Below, piece after piece: positions 1 to 10,084 of a DNA stretch of 64,000 nt. Under the pieces are notes generated by a model, which was not told the DNA's origin, made no database searches, and worked only from the letters and a program-made list of their open reading frames with translations. Source of the stretch: Pomphorhynchus laevis (taxonomy: Eukaryota > Acanthocephala > Palaeacanthocephala > Echinorhynchida > Pomphorhynchidae); contig WNNJ02001959.1 in assembly GCA_012934845.2 (NCBI GenBank), positions 146,581 through 210,580 on the forward strand, in the 5' to 3' direction. Position 1 is the stretch's first letter, and every line of letters starts with the position of its first letter. The translations under genes and the position numbers were made by a program.

Positions 1-89
1 CCTCTAAATAAGAAACTAAAGAGATTTAACTCTTGTTTGCCAGAAGGAACTGCTATGTTTTAACTAGGAACTGCTATGTTTTAATAATC

Positions 90-450
90 TAAAATATTAT
101 TTAAAATATTATTATTAAAAATAAAGATAAATAATTATAAATAATAAATATATAAGATTTTATACCATTTATATTTATATCAAGTTAAAATTTAAAATTG
201 AAATTTAAACAAGTCAATTTTTATGAATAATAAATAACAGACGATGCTTAAGAATAAGGAATAGAATTTATCAGGAGGAACCGCTATACTATCAGGTTTC
301 GGCCATTATTCCTCGACCCAACATAGAAACGGAGCCAAATACGCGCTTATGACGTATTTTCTCAGATGAAATTTGATTATTTATTTTATCGTATTCTACT
401 ATATATATTATTTATAAAATATTTTAAAAGGCGTTTGTCCCATTTCATTT
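90..450 (-). repeat. Penelope-like element terminal fragment
   Basis: The stretch matches the non-coding terminal part of the Penelope-like copies at 7090-7450 and 43440-43620. Shared landmarks are AACAGACGATG, then TATCAGGAGGAAC, GGTTTCGGCC, CCCAACATAG and a small hairpin of AAATACG with CGTATTT before CAGATGAAATTTGATTA. No coding part is attached. The orientation is that of copies whose reverse transcriptase reads leftward. It is an old, diverged solo end. Confidence 0.6.
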
Positions 451-599
451 TTGCGATTTAAAAAGCGGTATGTATACGCCTTTTATTTATTAATAAATAA
501 AAGGCATTTGTTCTATTTTATCTTGGCGGTTTAAAAAGCAGTGTCAACATATGCAAAAAGTATCTCAAATGGATGATCTCGTCAACGGCCGGTTTAACA

Positions 600-1112
600 A
601 TCACTTTTTATAAGTTGTGTTTAACAACATTGCAATTCAAAGCCTCAATGGTAACTTTTTTAGTACAAACAAACACAAGCGTCTACAAATAGTTGCTGTT
701 ACAAATATAAGACTGGATTCTCAGACGTGTGAGATACCCCGAATGGTTCAGTCAGAGAGCGGCTTGCCGGTGCGGCCGGGGGCTCAGATCCCTCTGGACC
801 TGAGGCGGTGATATACAAAGGAGACTAGCAGTTTACCTGACTTTGGGGACTAACAGTTTAATGATTATTAAGCTAATCAGTTGAGGAACTGGGGGAAGTT
901 CCCCCTCCATGGTATTTTCAGGATCATTTAAAATTCCACTAACCTGCATTGCTTGTGTGTTTAAGATCTCTCATATAATTCAACGTAGAATATTGTATTT
1001 TTGCTTGTGCTTTGTATTTTGACTATATATTTGTAACAGCAACTATTTGTAGACGCTTGTGTTTGTTTGTACTAAAAAAGTTACCATTGAGCCTTTGAAT
1101 TTCAATGTTGGA
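600..1112. repeat. Foldback element with ~90-bp inverted arms
   Basis: Positions about 617-712 and 1027-1110 are inverted copies of each other; the shared stretch includes CTACAAATAGTTGCTGTTAC and the oligo around AGTACAAACAAACACAAGCG. The roughly 300-bp centre is GC-richer than its surroundings and includes a tRNA-like segment at 744-791 and a hairpin GGAACT...AGTTCC near 884-899. No protein is encoded. It is most simply a non-autonomous foldback or SINE-like element. A further short hairpin, GGGCCC on both sides of TGAAAC, lies just downstream at about 1147-1164. Confidence 0.6.
744..791 (+). promoter_or_regulatory. Candidate RNA polymerase III A and B boxes
   Basis: TGGTTCAGTCAG at 744-755 fits a tRNA-type A box and GGCTCAGATCC at 781-791 resembles a B box. 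The spacing of about 37 bases is in the range for a tRNA-derived SINE head. There is no clean cloverleaf, so this is read as a SINE-like promoter rather than a tRNA gene. Confidence 0.35.
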
Positions 1113-1229
1113 AAACACAAAAAGCGTATCCTGAAGAGAGCTAGGTGGGCCCTGAAACGGGCCCAGCATCTGTCATTAATAGGGAAAACCCAGGTGCGCC
1201 TCTGAAACCACCATCTGGGTGGTTATATA

Positions 1230-1440
1230 TACTTTATATATAATATATAATACTTTTTATACTATAAATAAAAGTTAATAATTATAAATAATTATAAGAT
1301 ATTATACGATTTATATATATAAAGATAATATTTATAATAACAATTTTAAATAAAAGTCAATTTTTATGAATTAACTAATAAATAACAGACGATGTATTCG
1401 AATAAGGATTAGAGGTAAAATTATAAGGAACTAAGGACCT
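1230..1440 (-). repeat. Penelope-like terminal fragment upstream of makorin
   Basis: The AT-rich lead-in, TTTTTATGAATTAACTAATA, AACAGACGATGTAT and AAGGATTAGAGGT match the terminal region at 7180-7310 and 43440-43490. The match fades after 1420, about 200 bases before the makorin start codon, so the makorin promoter region partly consists of this fragment. Confidence 0.55.
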
Positions 1441-1585
1441 CAAATAAAGAATCGTGATCTTTTAACTATCCCAATAACAAGGTATCAACCACACTTTGCT
1501 TTTCCACATTTTGATCATTCGTTTGTCGGTAATTTTTAAAGTTATTTAGACTATAAAATTTCACTTGATGTTTACGTTTTGTCTA

Positions 1586-1599
1586 AATTCTTATTTTAG
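1586..1599 (+). promoter_or_regulatory. 3' splice site just before the makorin start codon
   Basis: A pyrimidine-rich run ending TTATTTTAG closes at 1599, 18 bases before the ATG at 1618. It would suit the acceptor of a 5' UTR intron or, in a lineage that uses spliced leaders, a trans-splicing site. The sequence alone cannot tell which, and chance AG dinucleotides are common in AT-rich DNA. Confidence 0.4.
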
Positions 1600-1617
1600 A
1601 AGTTGTAACCGAGGAAT

Positions 1618-2754
1618 ATGCCATCACAGCCATCTAAAACGTCAGCAAATCTGTGTCCTTACTTTTTGCATAATGTTTGTCGCTTTGGTGACAAGTGCAG
1701 ATTAACTCATGATGTAAAGAATGCGCCGTTGGACAATATATGCCGATATTATCAATTCGGAGTTTGCAGTTACGGAGATATGTGCCGATATCGACATGTC
1801 AAGCTGAAGAAAACCGAAGCCAAACCTGATGTTGGTTTGGGTGTTCCAAAGTCGTTTTCTTCTGATATCGTGTCGGTACAGCAATCATCACCTTCTTCTG
1901 AAAAGCCAGAAGAACCTAAACAACCTCAGTTTACTAACTTTGCTGAAGTATTAAAAAGTCGACTGCCTGCTAATAAAGCGGTTATCTGTCCCTTTTATCA
2001 GATGTCGGGATGTTGTGACAATCCAGATTGCAAGGATATACACGGTAGTTACTGTGTTGTGTGCCAGGAATATGCTCTAGATCCTGATAACAGTATTCAG
2101 AGGGCTCAGCATGAAAAAGCTTGCAATGAAAAATTCGAAGAACTAATGGAAGAGGCATTTGCTATTCAGTTATCAGCTGACAAAGTCTGTTCTATATGCC
2201 TGGAAACCGTCATTGATAAATCAAACAAGTCGAAAGCTAGATTTGGGTTGCTTCACAATTGTGATCACGTATTTTGTCTCAGCTGTATTCGCAAATGGAG
2301 AGCGGCAGGTAACGCACAACTCACGAACCGAGTAGTAAAGGCATGTCCAGAATGCCGTATAACTTCCGATTTTGTTACACCGAGTCCTTACTGGTATGGC
2401 AGTAAAGAGGAAAAGCTTAAGATAATTAATGGCTATCAGAAAAGAATTTCATCAATCGATTGCACATATTTCAACTTTGGTAAAGGTCATTGTCCATTTG
2501 CGGACAAATGCTTCTATCGACATATATATGAAGATGGAAAAGATGCCAAATTGGGGGAACCCGGACGAACTAGAGCAATCAATGCAGATGGGGAAATAGT
2601 ATTCGCCGAGCAGCAATCACTATACGACTGCCTTAGGATGCGAGATTTGCAAGAACTTTGTGAAGATGTGGGCAATTTGACAGTTAGCGACTATCAATTA
2701 TGTGCTGATTTATTATTCGAAAATGAAATGAGAATTCTCGATCCATCCACATAA
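1618..2754 (+). CDS. MKRN: Makorin-family E3 ubiquitin ligase, intronless
   Basis: The 378-residue single-exon protein has the full makorin layout. It has two N-terminal CCCH zinc fingers (residues 13-31 and 42-60), a third CCCH (124-142) and the makorin-specific Cys-His motif (about 146-169). A C3HC4 RING finger (191-246) follows, with CSIC, HVFCLSC and CPEC, and then a fourth CCCH finger (282-302). Makorins are RNA-binding RING ligases that transfer ubiquitin to protein substrates and act in translation control, development and germ cells. ATG at 1618 is the first methionine of the frame and begins just before finger one. AATAAA at 2907-2912 is a plausible polyadenylation signal. Makorin genes usually have several exons, so an uninterrupted frame suggests lineage-wide intron loss or a functional retrocopy. 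All zinc ligands appear intact. Confidence 0.95.
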   Translation: MPSQPSKTSANLCPYFLHNVCRFGDKCRLTHDVKNAPLDNICRYYQFGVCSYGDMCRYRHVKLKKTEAKPDVGLGVPKSFSSDIVSVQQSSPSSEKPEEPKQPQFTNFAEVLKSRLPANKAVICPFYQMSGCCDNPDCKDIHGSYCVVCQEYALDPDNSIQRAQHEKACNEKFEELMEEAFAIQLSADKVCSICLETVIDKSNKSKARFGLLHNCDHVFCLSCIRKWRAAGNAQLTNRVVKACPECRITSDFVTPSPYWYGSKEEKLKIINGYQKRISSIDCTYFNFGKGHCPFADKCFYRHIYEDGKDAKLGEPGRTRAINADGEIVFAEQQSLYDCLRMRDLQELCEDVGNLTVSDYQLCADLLFENEMRILDPST

Positions 2755-2906
2755 TCCACATGCCTCTTTGCTTTAATACGTCGAGTTTATTTCTGTTTGG
2801 ATATTTAAGACTCTAAACCTTTCAATGAATTTTCCTTGTCAACAGTAATTGTATCGCATTGAACGCTGCGATCACTGTGATCTCGTTTTATACTGAGATA
2901 TATTTT

Positions 2907-2912
2907 AATAAA
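2907..2912 (+). promoter_or_regulatory. Polyadenylation signal for makorin
   Basis: AATAAA lies 153 bases after the makorin stop codon and is followed by a T-rich run, a normal arrangement for an animal cleavage and polyadenylation site. Confidence 0.55.
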
Positions 2913-4439
2913 TTTCTTTTTTCAGTTCTTTTTTTTTGGTTTTAATCTTACAATTTAGCAAACGACTCATCCATTAGAAATCTAAAGATATTTTATCATT
3001 ATTTTACATTGTATTTTGGTCCATCAAATTAACATGAATTGCAACGACACTATATAAATTACAATAACTGTACATACTGGTTGTGTTTCTTTCAAAAATA
3101 TTACAAAAATTATTTCAAAATAGGAAAATACAAAAATTCTTTCAAACGTATATTTGCTTAGTTTAAATAATATGTTATGTCAGAGTGAATCCAGTAGATA
3201 TTTAGGATAATAATGTTAATTATGGTCATAAGTTATTCATAAATTATAAGTTATCAGCAATATATACATTCTAATATATTGCTGACGAAAAATTTGTTGT
3301 CGAAGGGCACAAGATTTGCGATATAACAAAGTCCAAATTTATCGGAACCACCACGCAGGCGATTTTCACATGCAGAAAAAGATTTATTTCACTTGACACT
3401 TATTTTACTTTTTATGCTTAAAACGTTTATTTATTTCAAGTACTAAAACTCATAGCACATCGTCTGCAATACTAAAACGTGCTAAGTGAAGTATTCAACA
3501 TGTAAGAAATACATCTTCGGTTTAAAAGTACCGCTGATTGTTAGAATGATACTTATGTAGATATAAATATAAAAATAAATATAAAATAATTAATATAAAT
3601 ATAAAAATCTAAATAAATATAAAAATCTTATCATTGTCATCGATTACTGGATGTATCGTTGTTTATTGTCATCGACCTTTTATGGTGGATTCCAAAATAT
3701 GGACGATGAACAGATTAGTCTAACAGATTGCTAGAAGCATACATGCTATTAGCAATTTCTAAATGATGTGAGTCATTCCATACTCACATTACTACCTTCA
3801 GATGTCGCGTTTGCATTTAAGTCATTATATTTTACCAATTTGATTAGTGGATTGAACTTAGTTCCAACAACACATCTTTATTGCAACTGCTGGTGACATC
3901 GTTACATCGAGAATTTAAAAAGAAATTTTAGTTTTTAACTTAATATTGAATTTTAAATTGTCATAATTGTACACTTTAGTTAGTACCCACATATAGAAGA
4001 TAGACTATAAATCACATTTTAATTCAATAAGTTCACATACTATTCTTTCAATCGCGCCATTTGACTTCAATTTTTGCTGCATCCCACCGGACAACTTATA
4101 TAACAAATATTAATAATATATATGTCAATAATTATATAATTATTTAAAATAATTTGCCATTAATCGAAATACAATCCAAGGTCCAAATAAACTAGTTCTA
4201 AATCAGATTCTTGGTTGTTTAACGCAACAAAGCTTTGAATATTTATCTAATATAATACTATCTTTTTAGGTATTAGAACGAAGAACAAAGTTCAAGCACT
4301 CAAATGGCGACCCGCATCTGATTTAATTATTAAATAAATAGATTTTAATTATATTAATATAAAAAAATTTCAAATTTAAATTAAGATTTTCCTCAAAAAT
4401 TCATGTTTACATGATAACACATAATTATGGTATAGGAAT
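2913..4439. other. AT-rich intergenic DNA
   Basis: No gene is visible. A short hairpin occurs near 3256-3285 (TCAGCAATATAT against ATATATTGCTGA). A stretch at 3280-3365 is less AT-rich than its neighbours but gives no recognisable protein. The remainder is simple A/T-rich sequence. Confidence 0.5.
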
Positions 4440-4765
4440 ATAATAAATTGTTAAATATTCAGGAACAATTAGGTATAGTTGAACGACAACAATATTTTAG
4501 CGTAATTTTCAAAGCGGTGGTTCCGTAAGACTGTCTAATTGTTAGAAATATATCCATCCTGAAATAAATTCATCCTGATTTCTCCAATTGTCGCGTAATT
4601 TTCAAAGAGGTTGTTCCATATCATGTTATTGGTATGGGTCACCGCTTTTAAAATTATGCGAAAATTGGAGAATGTCGTGTAACAAAAATATCAAAATAAT
4701 TTTTGTTGTCGTTCAATTATATCTGATTGTTCCTGGATATTTAAAAATTTAAAATAAAGATCAGG
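4440..4765. repeat. Foldback element, GTTCAACTATACCT end family
   Basis: The left end carries GGAACAATTAGGTATAGTTGAACGACAAC (about 4463-4490) and the right end carries its inverse around 4705-4735. The inner parts are also inverted, with CGTAATTTTCAAAGCGGTGGTTCC facing an inverse form near 4625-4665. The ends match the foldback element at 58427-58585. No protein is encoded. Confidence 0.65.
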
Positions 4766-5402
4766 ATGGATATGTTTCTAATATAATAAATCTTGGAAAT
4801 GAGTGGTGGGGATTGTTTTAATCAACTTTAAAAACATGACGAGTTTTAGTCATTTAAATAAACTTTTAGAGTAAAAATTAAAATTTATAGTCATTCTTGA
4901 AGTCTTGAAAAAGTTATTGTCATATTTTTATAAGATAAAATGCAATTATGTCAAAATTGATTTAGCTATTTTTAACTAAAATGCAATTTGACAAAATAAC
5001 TATTCGTCATATTTTGTCATATAATTAACGCATACCTTCGCAAAATTTTACTCGACTGCTACTCGTTAGTGCCGATGATAAAAGAAATAAAAATGCAAAG
5101 TTAAGTGTGTTCTGCTTTGATAAAGTATTATTACAGTAAATACATAATATTTCTGAATCGGTTTTACTCAAGATTGGTTCCAATATTTGTCATGCAAAGT
5201 GCCTATTGCTGCTTATTCAGAAACAGACCTTCACATTGTCAATTATCAAATACTTCTATTTTTATACTTGACAAACTTCCTAAAATATTGTTGACATGTA
5301 AATATTTTGCTGCTCGTTGTATTTCTGCTTTATGAAAAGTAGTCCAAAAGCATATTTTGTAGTGCCGTAAGGTGGGCGTCATTAGAGAGGTCTAAAATTG
5401 GA
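4766..5402. other. Intergenic DNA upstream of the 5403 gene
   Basis: The stretch is AT-rich. A reading frame at 5105-5335 lacks an ATG start, has no recognisable domain, and is not supported as a gene. Confidence 0.4.
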
Positions 5403-5760
5403 ATGGATACTTCATACCAAAGCATTGCCACTGATTTAATAGATTCTCGAAATAATGATCTTCCTAAATATCGATCAACCACGAATAGTTATAGTGGTGA
5501 ATCGGACGTAAACGGAATTTTAATGAAACAACGTGAAGAAAACCAGATTTTGTCTAAAACACATAGTACAGTCAGGCACAAATCGTTTACTAATTGCTTT
5601 GGTGGATGTATAGGACGGCAATCCCGTTTTTCAACACACTTAAATGAAAATTTCGAAAAATATAAATCCAGAAGTAGATGGTACGATGAAACTAAGCACG
5701 TATTGGGCAGCAATTTTGTACTACAAGATGAACCCAGATGGAAAAAGAAAATGATTAAAG
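5403..5760 (+). CDS. Orphan gene, candidate first coding exon
   Basis: ATG at 5403 opens 119 codons of hydrophilic, Ser/Asn/Lys-rich protein beginning MDTSYQSIATDLIDS and ending DEPRWKKKMIK. At 5761 a GTAAAG splice donor interrupts codon 120 (phase 1). No domain is recognised; there is no signal peptide and no membrane segment. The sequence composition (mixed residues, few Phe/Ile runs) is unlike random AT-rich frames nearby, which supports real coding. The rest of the protein must lie downstream; one further exon fits at 5804-5899 and nothing clear beyond it. Confidence 0.4.
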
Positions 5761-5803
5761 GTAAAGTTGCTTAGGTTGCTTTCGCTATTTGTTAAACATG
5801 TAG

Positions 5804-5899
5804 AAATCTTACACGATTATTGGAACTTTGACGGCAGGCTTAGTAATCAATTTAATCTACCAGCTACAGCTCAAAATACAAATGTACATAGTAGTCCAG
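5804..5899 (+). CDS. Orphan gene, candidate second exon
   Basis: After a 43-nt intron (5761-5803, GTAAAG to ATGTAG) the frame continues for 96 bases as EILHDYWNFDGRLSNQF and onward to HSSP, ending at a GTGAGA donor at 5900. Incoming phase 1 and outgoing phase 1 are consistent. The following exon was not found before the Penelope-like fragment at 6810. The gene could be truncated, or could continue through a longer intron. Confidence 0.35.
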
Positions 5900-6809
5900 G
5901 TGAGAAATTGATTTCCGTAATCTAAATTCGTTTTAAATTCTCGGCATATAAAAACGTTATGTATGTCTTGCAAGTGTGAATTGACAATTTCACGTTATAT
6001 ATTACGTTTTTTAAACTGATTTTCCTCTTAATTACTGCTTTACATCTTCATCTCTTTACATCTTCACTGATTTACTTCATTTAAAGCTATGATACTTGTG
6101 TTTGTTAAAAGTAACAATCGTTTATCTGATTGACCTGGGCCCTTAAGACTACTAAGGGGAGTAGTCTTCTCAAGATGAAGTCCACGGATATACCAAGATT
6201 TCTTAGGCTCCTTATATCTTGACTTTATACCATGGTACGTCTCGATTAATTCTTCAGATGAATGACATATTATGAATAGCTTAATCGAAAGTGGTCGTGG
6301 TGATGCTTGCTGGCCGAGTCATATCCATATTGATTATGTAGCAACAAATTTTACTTCTAAGCATCCTCAAAATAGAAGTTTAAGAACCTTATATATTATA
6401 TACTTTTCTTAGCATTAAGACTGATATCTCGTAAAATTTTATAAATTACCGCCTAATGTCATTAATATAATTCCAAAGATATCCAACTTTTTTGAATTAG
6501 GGAATTTTAATTGCCTTTCTATAAATGATAAATGTTTTTCTTGCATTTTAATAGCATTAATAGCAGTTTGAACTACTTTCGGTTGTGCTTAAGTCGATTG
6601 GTACTGTTTTAGGAATAAAATGCTACCTTCCAGAATTATTTTTGTGTATTACAGACAAAAGATATTCATAAAAATCAAGAATAATGTCGATATTGTCTTT
6701 GGCAAAATAATACTGCGAATAATTTCCAAAACGAAGAGAATATATTCGTTTCACAAAAATTTTATGGATTAACATAAAAATATTCAACTTAAGAGTTTAA
6801 ATTTAATTT
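5900..6809. other. Intron or intergenic DNA
   Basis: No coding sequence is recognised. CTACTAAGGGGAGTAGTCTT near 6145-6170 is a modest inverted repeat. It may be intron if the 5403 gene continues. Confidence 0.35.
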
Positions 6810-6950
6810 CAGTATTATTGTGTTGATTTATATATTTTACTATTTTCTGTTGATGTTATTTTTATAGTAACCTAGTTTAAAGTATGCATCTATTAAATTA
6901 TTTAAATGATTTTGAAGAAAGCCAATATCATTACATATTGGCTTTCACTA
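6810..6950 (-). mobile_element. Penelope-like C-terminal fragment
   Basis: The stretch matches the C-terminal coding part of the element at 7490-7625: the shared string includes GTAACCTAGTTTAAA and ATTAAATTATTTAAATGATT. It is a short fossil, about 600 bases before the larger copy in the same orientation. Confidence 0.65.
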
Positions 6951-7033
6951 TTTTAACATACACTATCTACACATGATAAAGTAAAAGAATTAATTCAGTT
7001 ATTAATTTAATAAAAGTCATAGATAAAAATCAA

Positions 7034-7066
7034 TCCGATCGAGAGCACGATCTGATCTCGATCGGA
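7034..7066. repeat. 11-bp perfect hairpin
   Basis: TCCGATCGAGA at 7034-7044 is the exact inverse of TCTCGATCGGA at 7056-7066, with an 11-base loop. It is unusually GC-rich for this neighbourhood and lies in the lead-in to the Penelope-like copy. Function unknown. Confidence 0.5.
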
Positions 7067-7089
7067 AATCTCTATAAAATGCAAAATCA

Positions 7090-8760
7090 GCTAACTAAGT
7101 CTATGTATTTAATATAATTATAAACTAAACAAAACATAATAATGCTAAATCAAAATTTAATAATTAAATAATAAAATTAATAATTGTTTTTAGATTTTCT
7201 ATAATTGAAATCAAGTTAAAATAAAACATTGAAATTTAAAATAAACGTCATTTTTATGAATTGACTAATTAAGAACAGACGTTGTATAATAATAAGAATT
7301 AGAGGTCATCAGGATGAACTGCTATGCCATCAGGTTTCGAACCCTAACTCCTCTACCCAACATAGCAGCGGGGCCAAATACATGCTAATGATGTATTTCC
7401 TCTGAAATAACTATCTAGTATCTTATTCTAATACAAAGTATATTATTTATTATCCATCCATAAAAATTTTCCGCTAATGATTTTAAATTTATTCTTTATA
7501 TTATTGTGTTGATTTATATATTTTACTATTTTCTGCTTGATGTTATTTTTATAGTAACCTAGTTTAAAATATGTATCTATTAAATTATTTAAATGATTTT
7601 GAAGAAAACCAATATCGTTACATATTGTTGCAATTCTTAAAATTTCATTATTTAATGTATTATATTTTATATTATATGGTATGAATGAATGCTCATGCAA
7701 AAATATGATTATTGTAAAAATAAAAATATAATCTTTACTGTATAAATTTAAAAAAGGTTTAACTGAACTTAATTTAATATTCATATCTAGATATATACCT
7801 TCTTACACATTAATATTGATTTTATAATGAATAAGGCTACCTGGATAAATTTGTTCGCTTATTGGATAAAAATTATTAAATTTAATAAAGCTTTTTGCAT
7901 ATGAATAATATGTAAGATTATATAAACTATTTGTCATATCTTTATATAATTTAGATTTAGTAATAGTTTCGATTACCTTGTAATATTTTTTAAATGTTTC
8001 AATATTATTTTAATTATAAATATATTTATTAAAGCGAAATATTAAAAATAACAAGTTTTCTTTGTTTTGATCCTGCTCCCAAAATTTAATATGCCAGATA
8101 TTTTAAATAGTTGATAATGATTCATTTTTAATAAAGAATTATTGGAGATGGATCAAAGGAAGAAAATTTTTATTTGATATTTTCAGAAAATTAAGCAGTA
8201 TTAATTTCGATTACTTGTCTAAATATAGATGTCCCTACTTTTAAATAATTTTGATTTATCAAAATATTTAAGGATTCTATTAATCCAATTATATCCATAT
8301 ATTTATATTTACTTGATGGTCTAATTTTTGTTAGATAGGCGTTATAATTATTATAACATATATGTATATCTTTTTTCGAATATAAGATTAATTAATTTTA
8401 CCAACGTTTCTTTAATATCTACTAAATCTAGATTTGTAAAAAGCGTACTAAAATCGTATGTATTTATATTTTGAAAATTTATTCCTTTTGTCTGTTCTAA
8501 AAATTCTTTTGTAGAATTAATACTGAAATAGTGTTTTATACCAGTATTAATTTCGATTACCTTGCAATATTTTTTAAAATGTGCTTTAATTACTTTAAGT
8601 ATTTTATTCATATAAACAGAAAGTGGTTTTAATGTACATTTAAACGCACTACATATGAACCTAGGTTTTATTAAATTTTTATGTAATTTTGGATTCCAAT
8701 ATAATATAGGTATAGTTTTCATTCTGCTTCTATAATGTTTCTAATATATATTTAATATAT
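7090..8760 (-). mobile_element. Broken Penelope-like retroelement (Naiad-like)
   Basis: Leftward-reading coding remnants cover two parts of a Penelope-like reverse transcriptase. One is the segment with [12 protein letters not shown] and the motif A region YDFSTLFTNL (8351-8722). The other is the conserved C-terminal region with [19 protein letters not shown] and KLGYYKNNIKQKIV (7443-7784). The region between is decayed and is interrupted by a foldback fragment at about 8092-8200. The non-coding terminal region follows at 7090-7440. It is a damaged, old copy and the same family as 43440-46985. Confidence 0.8.
8092..8200. repeat. Foldback fragment inserted in the Penelope-like copy
   Basis: The sequence AATAGTTGATAATGATTCAT, GAATTATTGGAGATGGATCA and TTTGATATTTTCAGAAAAT is one arm of the foldback family seen whole at 9528-9760 and 41261-41445. 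Element sequence resumes on both sides, so the foldback entered the retroelement. Confidence 0.6.
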
Positions 8761-9068
8761 ATATTTAATATACTAAAGAACATTCACTAAATTCAGGTTT
8801 TAGCTTAAAAATATCATGTAATTTTGTCAATTATTTAATATAGATTTTATTATGTAATTTTTAAAATTTTATTATTTTTAAAATGCAATGACAAAAGGTG
8901 TAAATGTTGCGTGCCGTTAACGAAAGCTGCATTTTTTAATCCATGCTTACAAGTCAAGAATATAATATAAATCAAAACGCGAAATGCAAGCCAAAGGGCA
9001 TTTTATACACGGGAACATGGATTTTATTTTTTTTTGTGCCAGAGTGCAACGTTTTCCATGTTTTTAGA

Positions 9069-9116
9069 TTTTATTGCTGAAGAAGACCAGACAACTGGTC
9101 GAAACGTTCAATAAAA
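9069..9116 (+). ncRNA. Hammerhead-ribozyme-like motif in a Penelope-type tail
   Basis: TTTTATTG (9069-9076) pairs exactly with CAATAAAA (9109-9116), giving an 8-bp stem I. Between them lie CTGAAGA (9077-9083), one unpaired A, stem II of GACCAG (85-90) with CTGGTC (95-100) closed by ACAA, and then GAA, AC/GT and T. This is the order of hammerhead boxes, with a 2-bp stem III that could form across a dimer, as reported for Penelope-like elements. The extra A between CTGAAGA and stem II is not canonical, so catalysis is uncertain. Confidence 0.45.
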
Positions 9117-9527
9117 CATTATTTTTTCTTGTGTTGTTCCACTTTAAACTATTTCTCAAAGATAAGTTATTAAACAAATACTTTTAGCTTTATAAAAGAG
9201 GGATATTGACGATGCAATTAACTATTTTTAGGAATATAAGAATAACAAGAGATAACCTCACTTCAGTTATTTTAAAACCTTAAGTTTGATAAATTTCAAT
9301 ATTAATCATTAATATTATTTCTAAAGACAATAAAGACATTAGCTACATAACGGTAACAATCCATTACAAAACAAAATTCCTTTAGAAAGTTATATATCTA
9401 ATACCTCATATGGCTTGCAGCATATGCTGCAAGGGAATTTCTCATGGCTAGTTAAACAATATGATTATACATATCAGATTCAAATAAAGAGTTACATCTT
9501 TTTGTAACATCTTTTTGTACTGGACTA
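9117..9527. other. AT-rich DNA without genes
   Basis: Nothing coding is seen. CATATGGCTTGCAGCATATGCTGCAAG near 9408-9435 is a small imperfect inverted repeat. Confidence 0.4.
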
Positions 9528-9760
9528 ATCCATTAGTCCATTCTTTTAAAATAGTTGATAATTATCCATTATTGATAAATAATTATTGGAGCTAAATCAA
9601 AGAAGAGAGGAAATTATTTTTGATATTTCGCTAATTGCTGCTACCATCTTAAGAAAATGTACTGACATTTTCTGAAGATGCTAGCAGAAGTTAGCAAATT
9701 ATCAAAAATAATTTCCTCTCTTCTTTGATCCAGCTCCAGTAATTAATTAGTCCAGCCTTC
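9528..9760. repeat. Foldback element, GGAGCTGGATCAAAGAAG family
   Basis: Two arms face each other: ATTATTGGAGCTAAATCAAAGAAGAGAGG and on to GATATTTCGCTAATTGC on the left, with the inverse on the right ending CTTCTTTGATCCAGCTCC. They meet at a short centre, AAATGTACTGACATTTTCTG. The right arm carries CTGAAGATGCTAGCAG, a diverged form of the recurring CTGAAGA motif. The GGACTAATCCATTAGTCC palindrome at about 9523-9540 borders it. It is non-coding and non-autonomous. Confidence 0.75.
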
Positions 9761-10084
9761 TTTATCAAGGGTTCAATCTAAAGGACTGTAAATAAAGAGT
9801 TAACTAATCTAAAGGATTGTAAATAAAGAGTTAAGATTTGCAGTGGATTTTAATGTCTTTAGCATGTCGATTTCTAATTAAATTAAAAAAGTGAAAGACA
9901 TATTCGATAAGCAAAAAATGATTATTCGAAAAGTAAAATTAATAACGAAATATTTTTTGCTTTTTTATAGGAATTTATTTTTTGACATTAAAAATAATTT
10001 TTCAAATACTAGTTATCTTATGTTCTTTCTTCAATCAGCTTCATTCCTGTATCAGTTACACAACATTTCGAAGCATGTCTATTG

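Noticed and set aside
721-830. Complete tRNA gene
   Set aside because: Box-like strings are present but no seven-base acceptor stem or anticodon arm can be formed; kept only as a SINE-like promoter.
4766-5402. Gene at 5105-5335
   Set aside because: The frame lacks an ATG start, contains no recognisable domain and has no good splice sites linking it to the 5403 exon.
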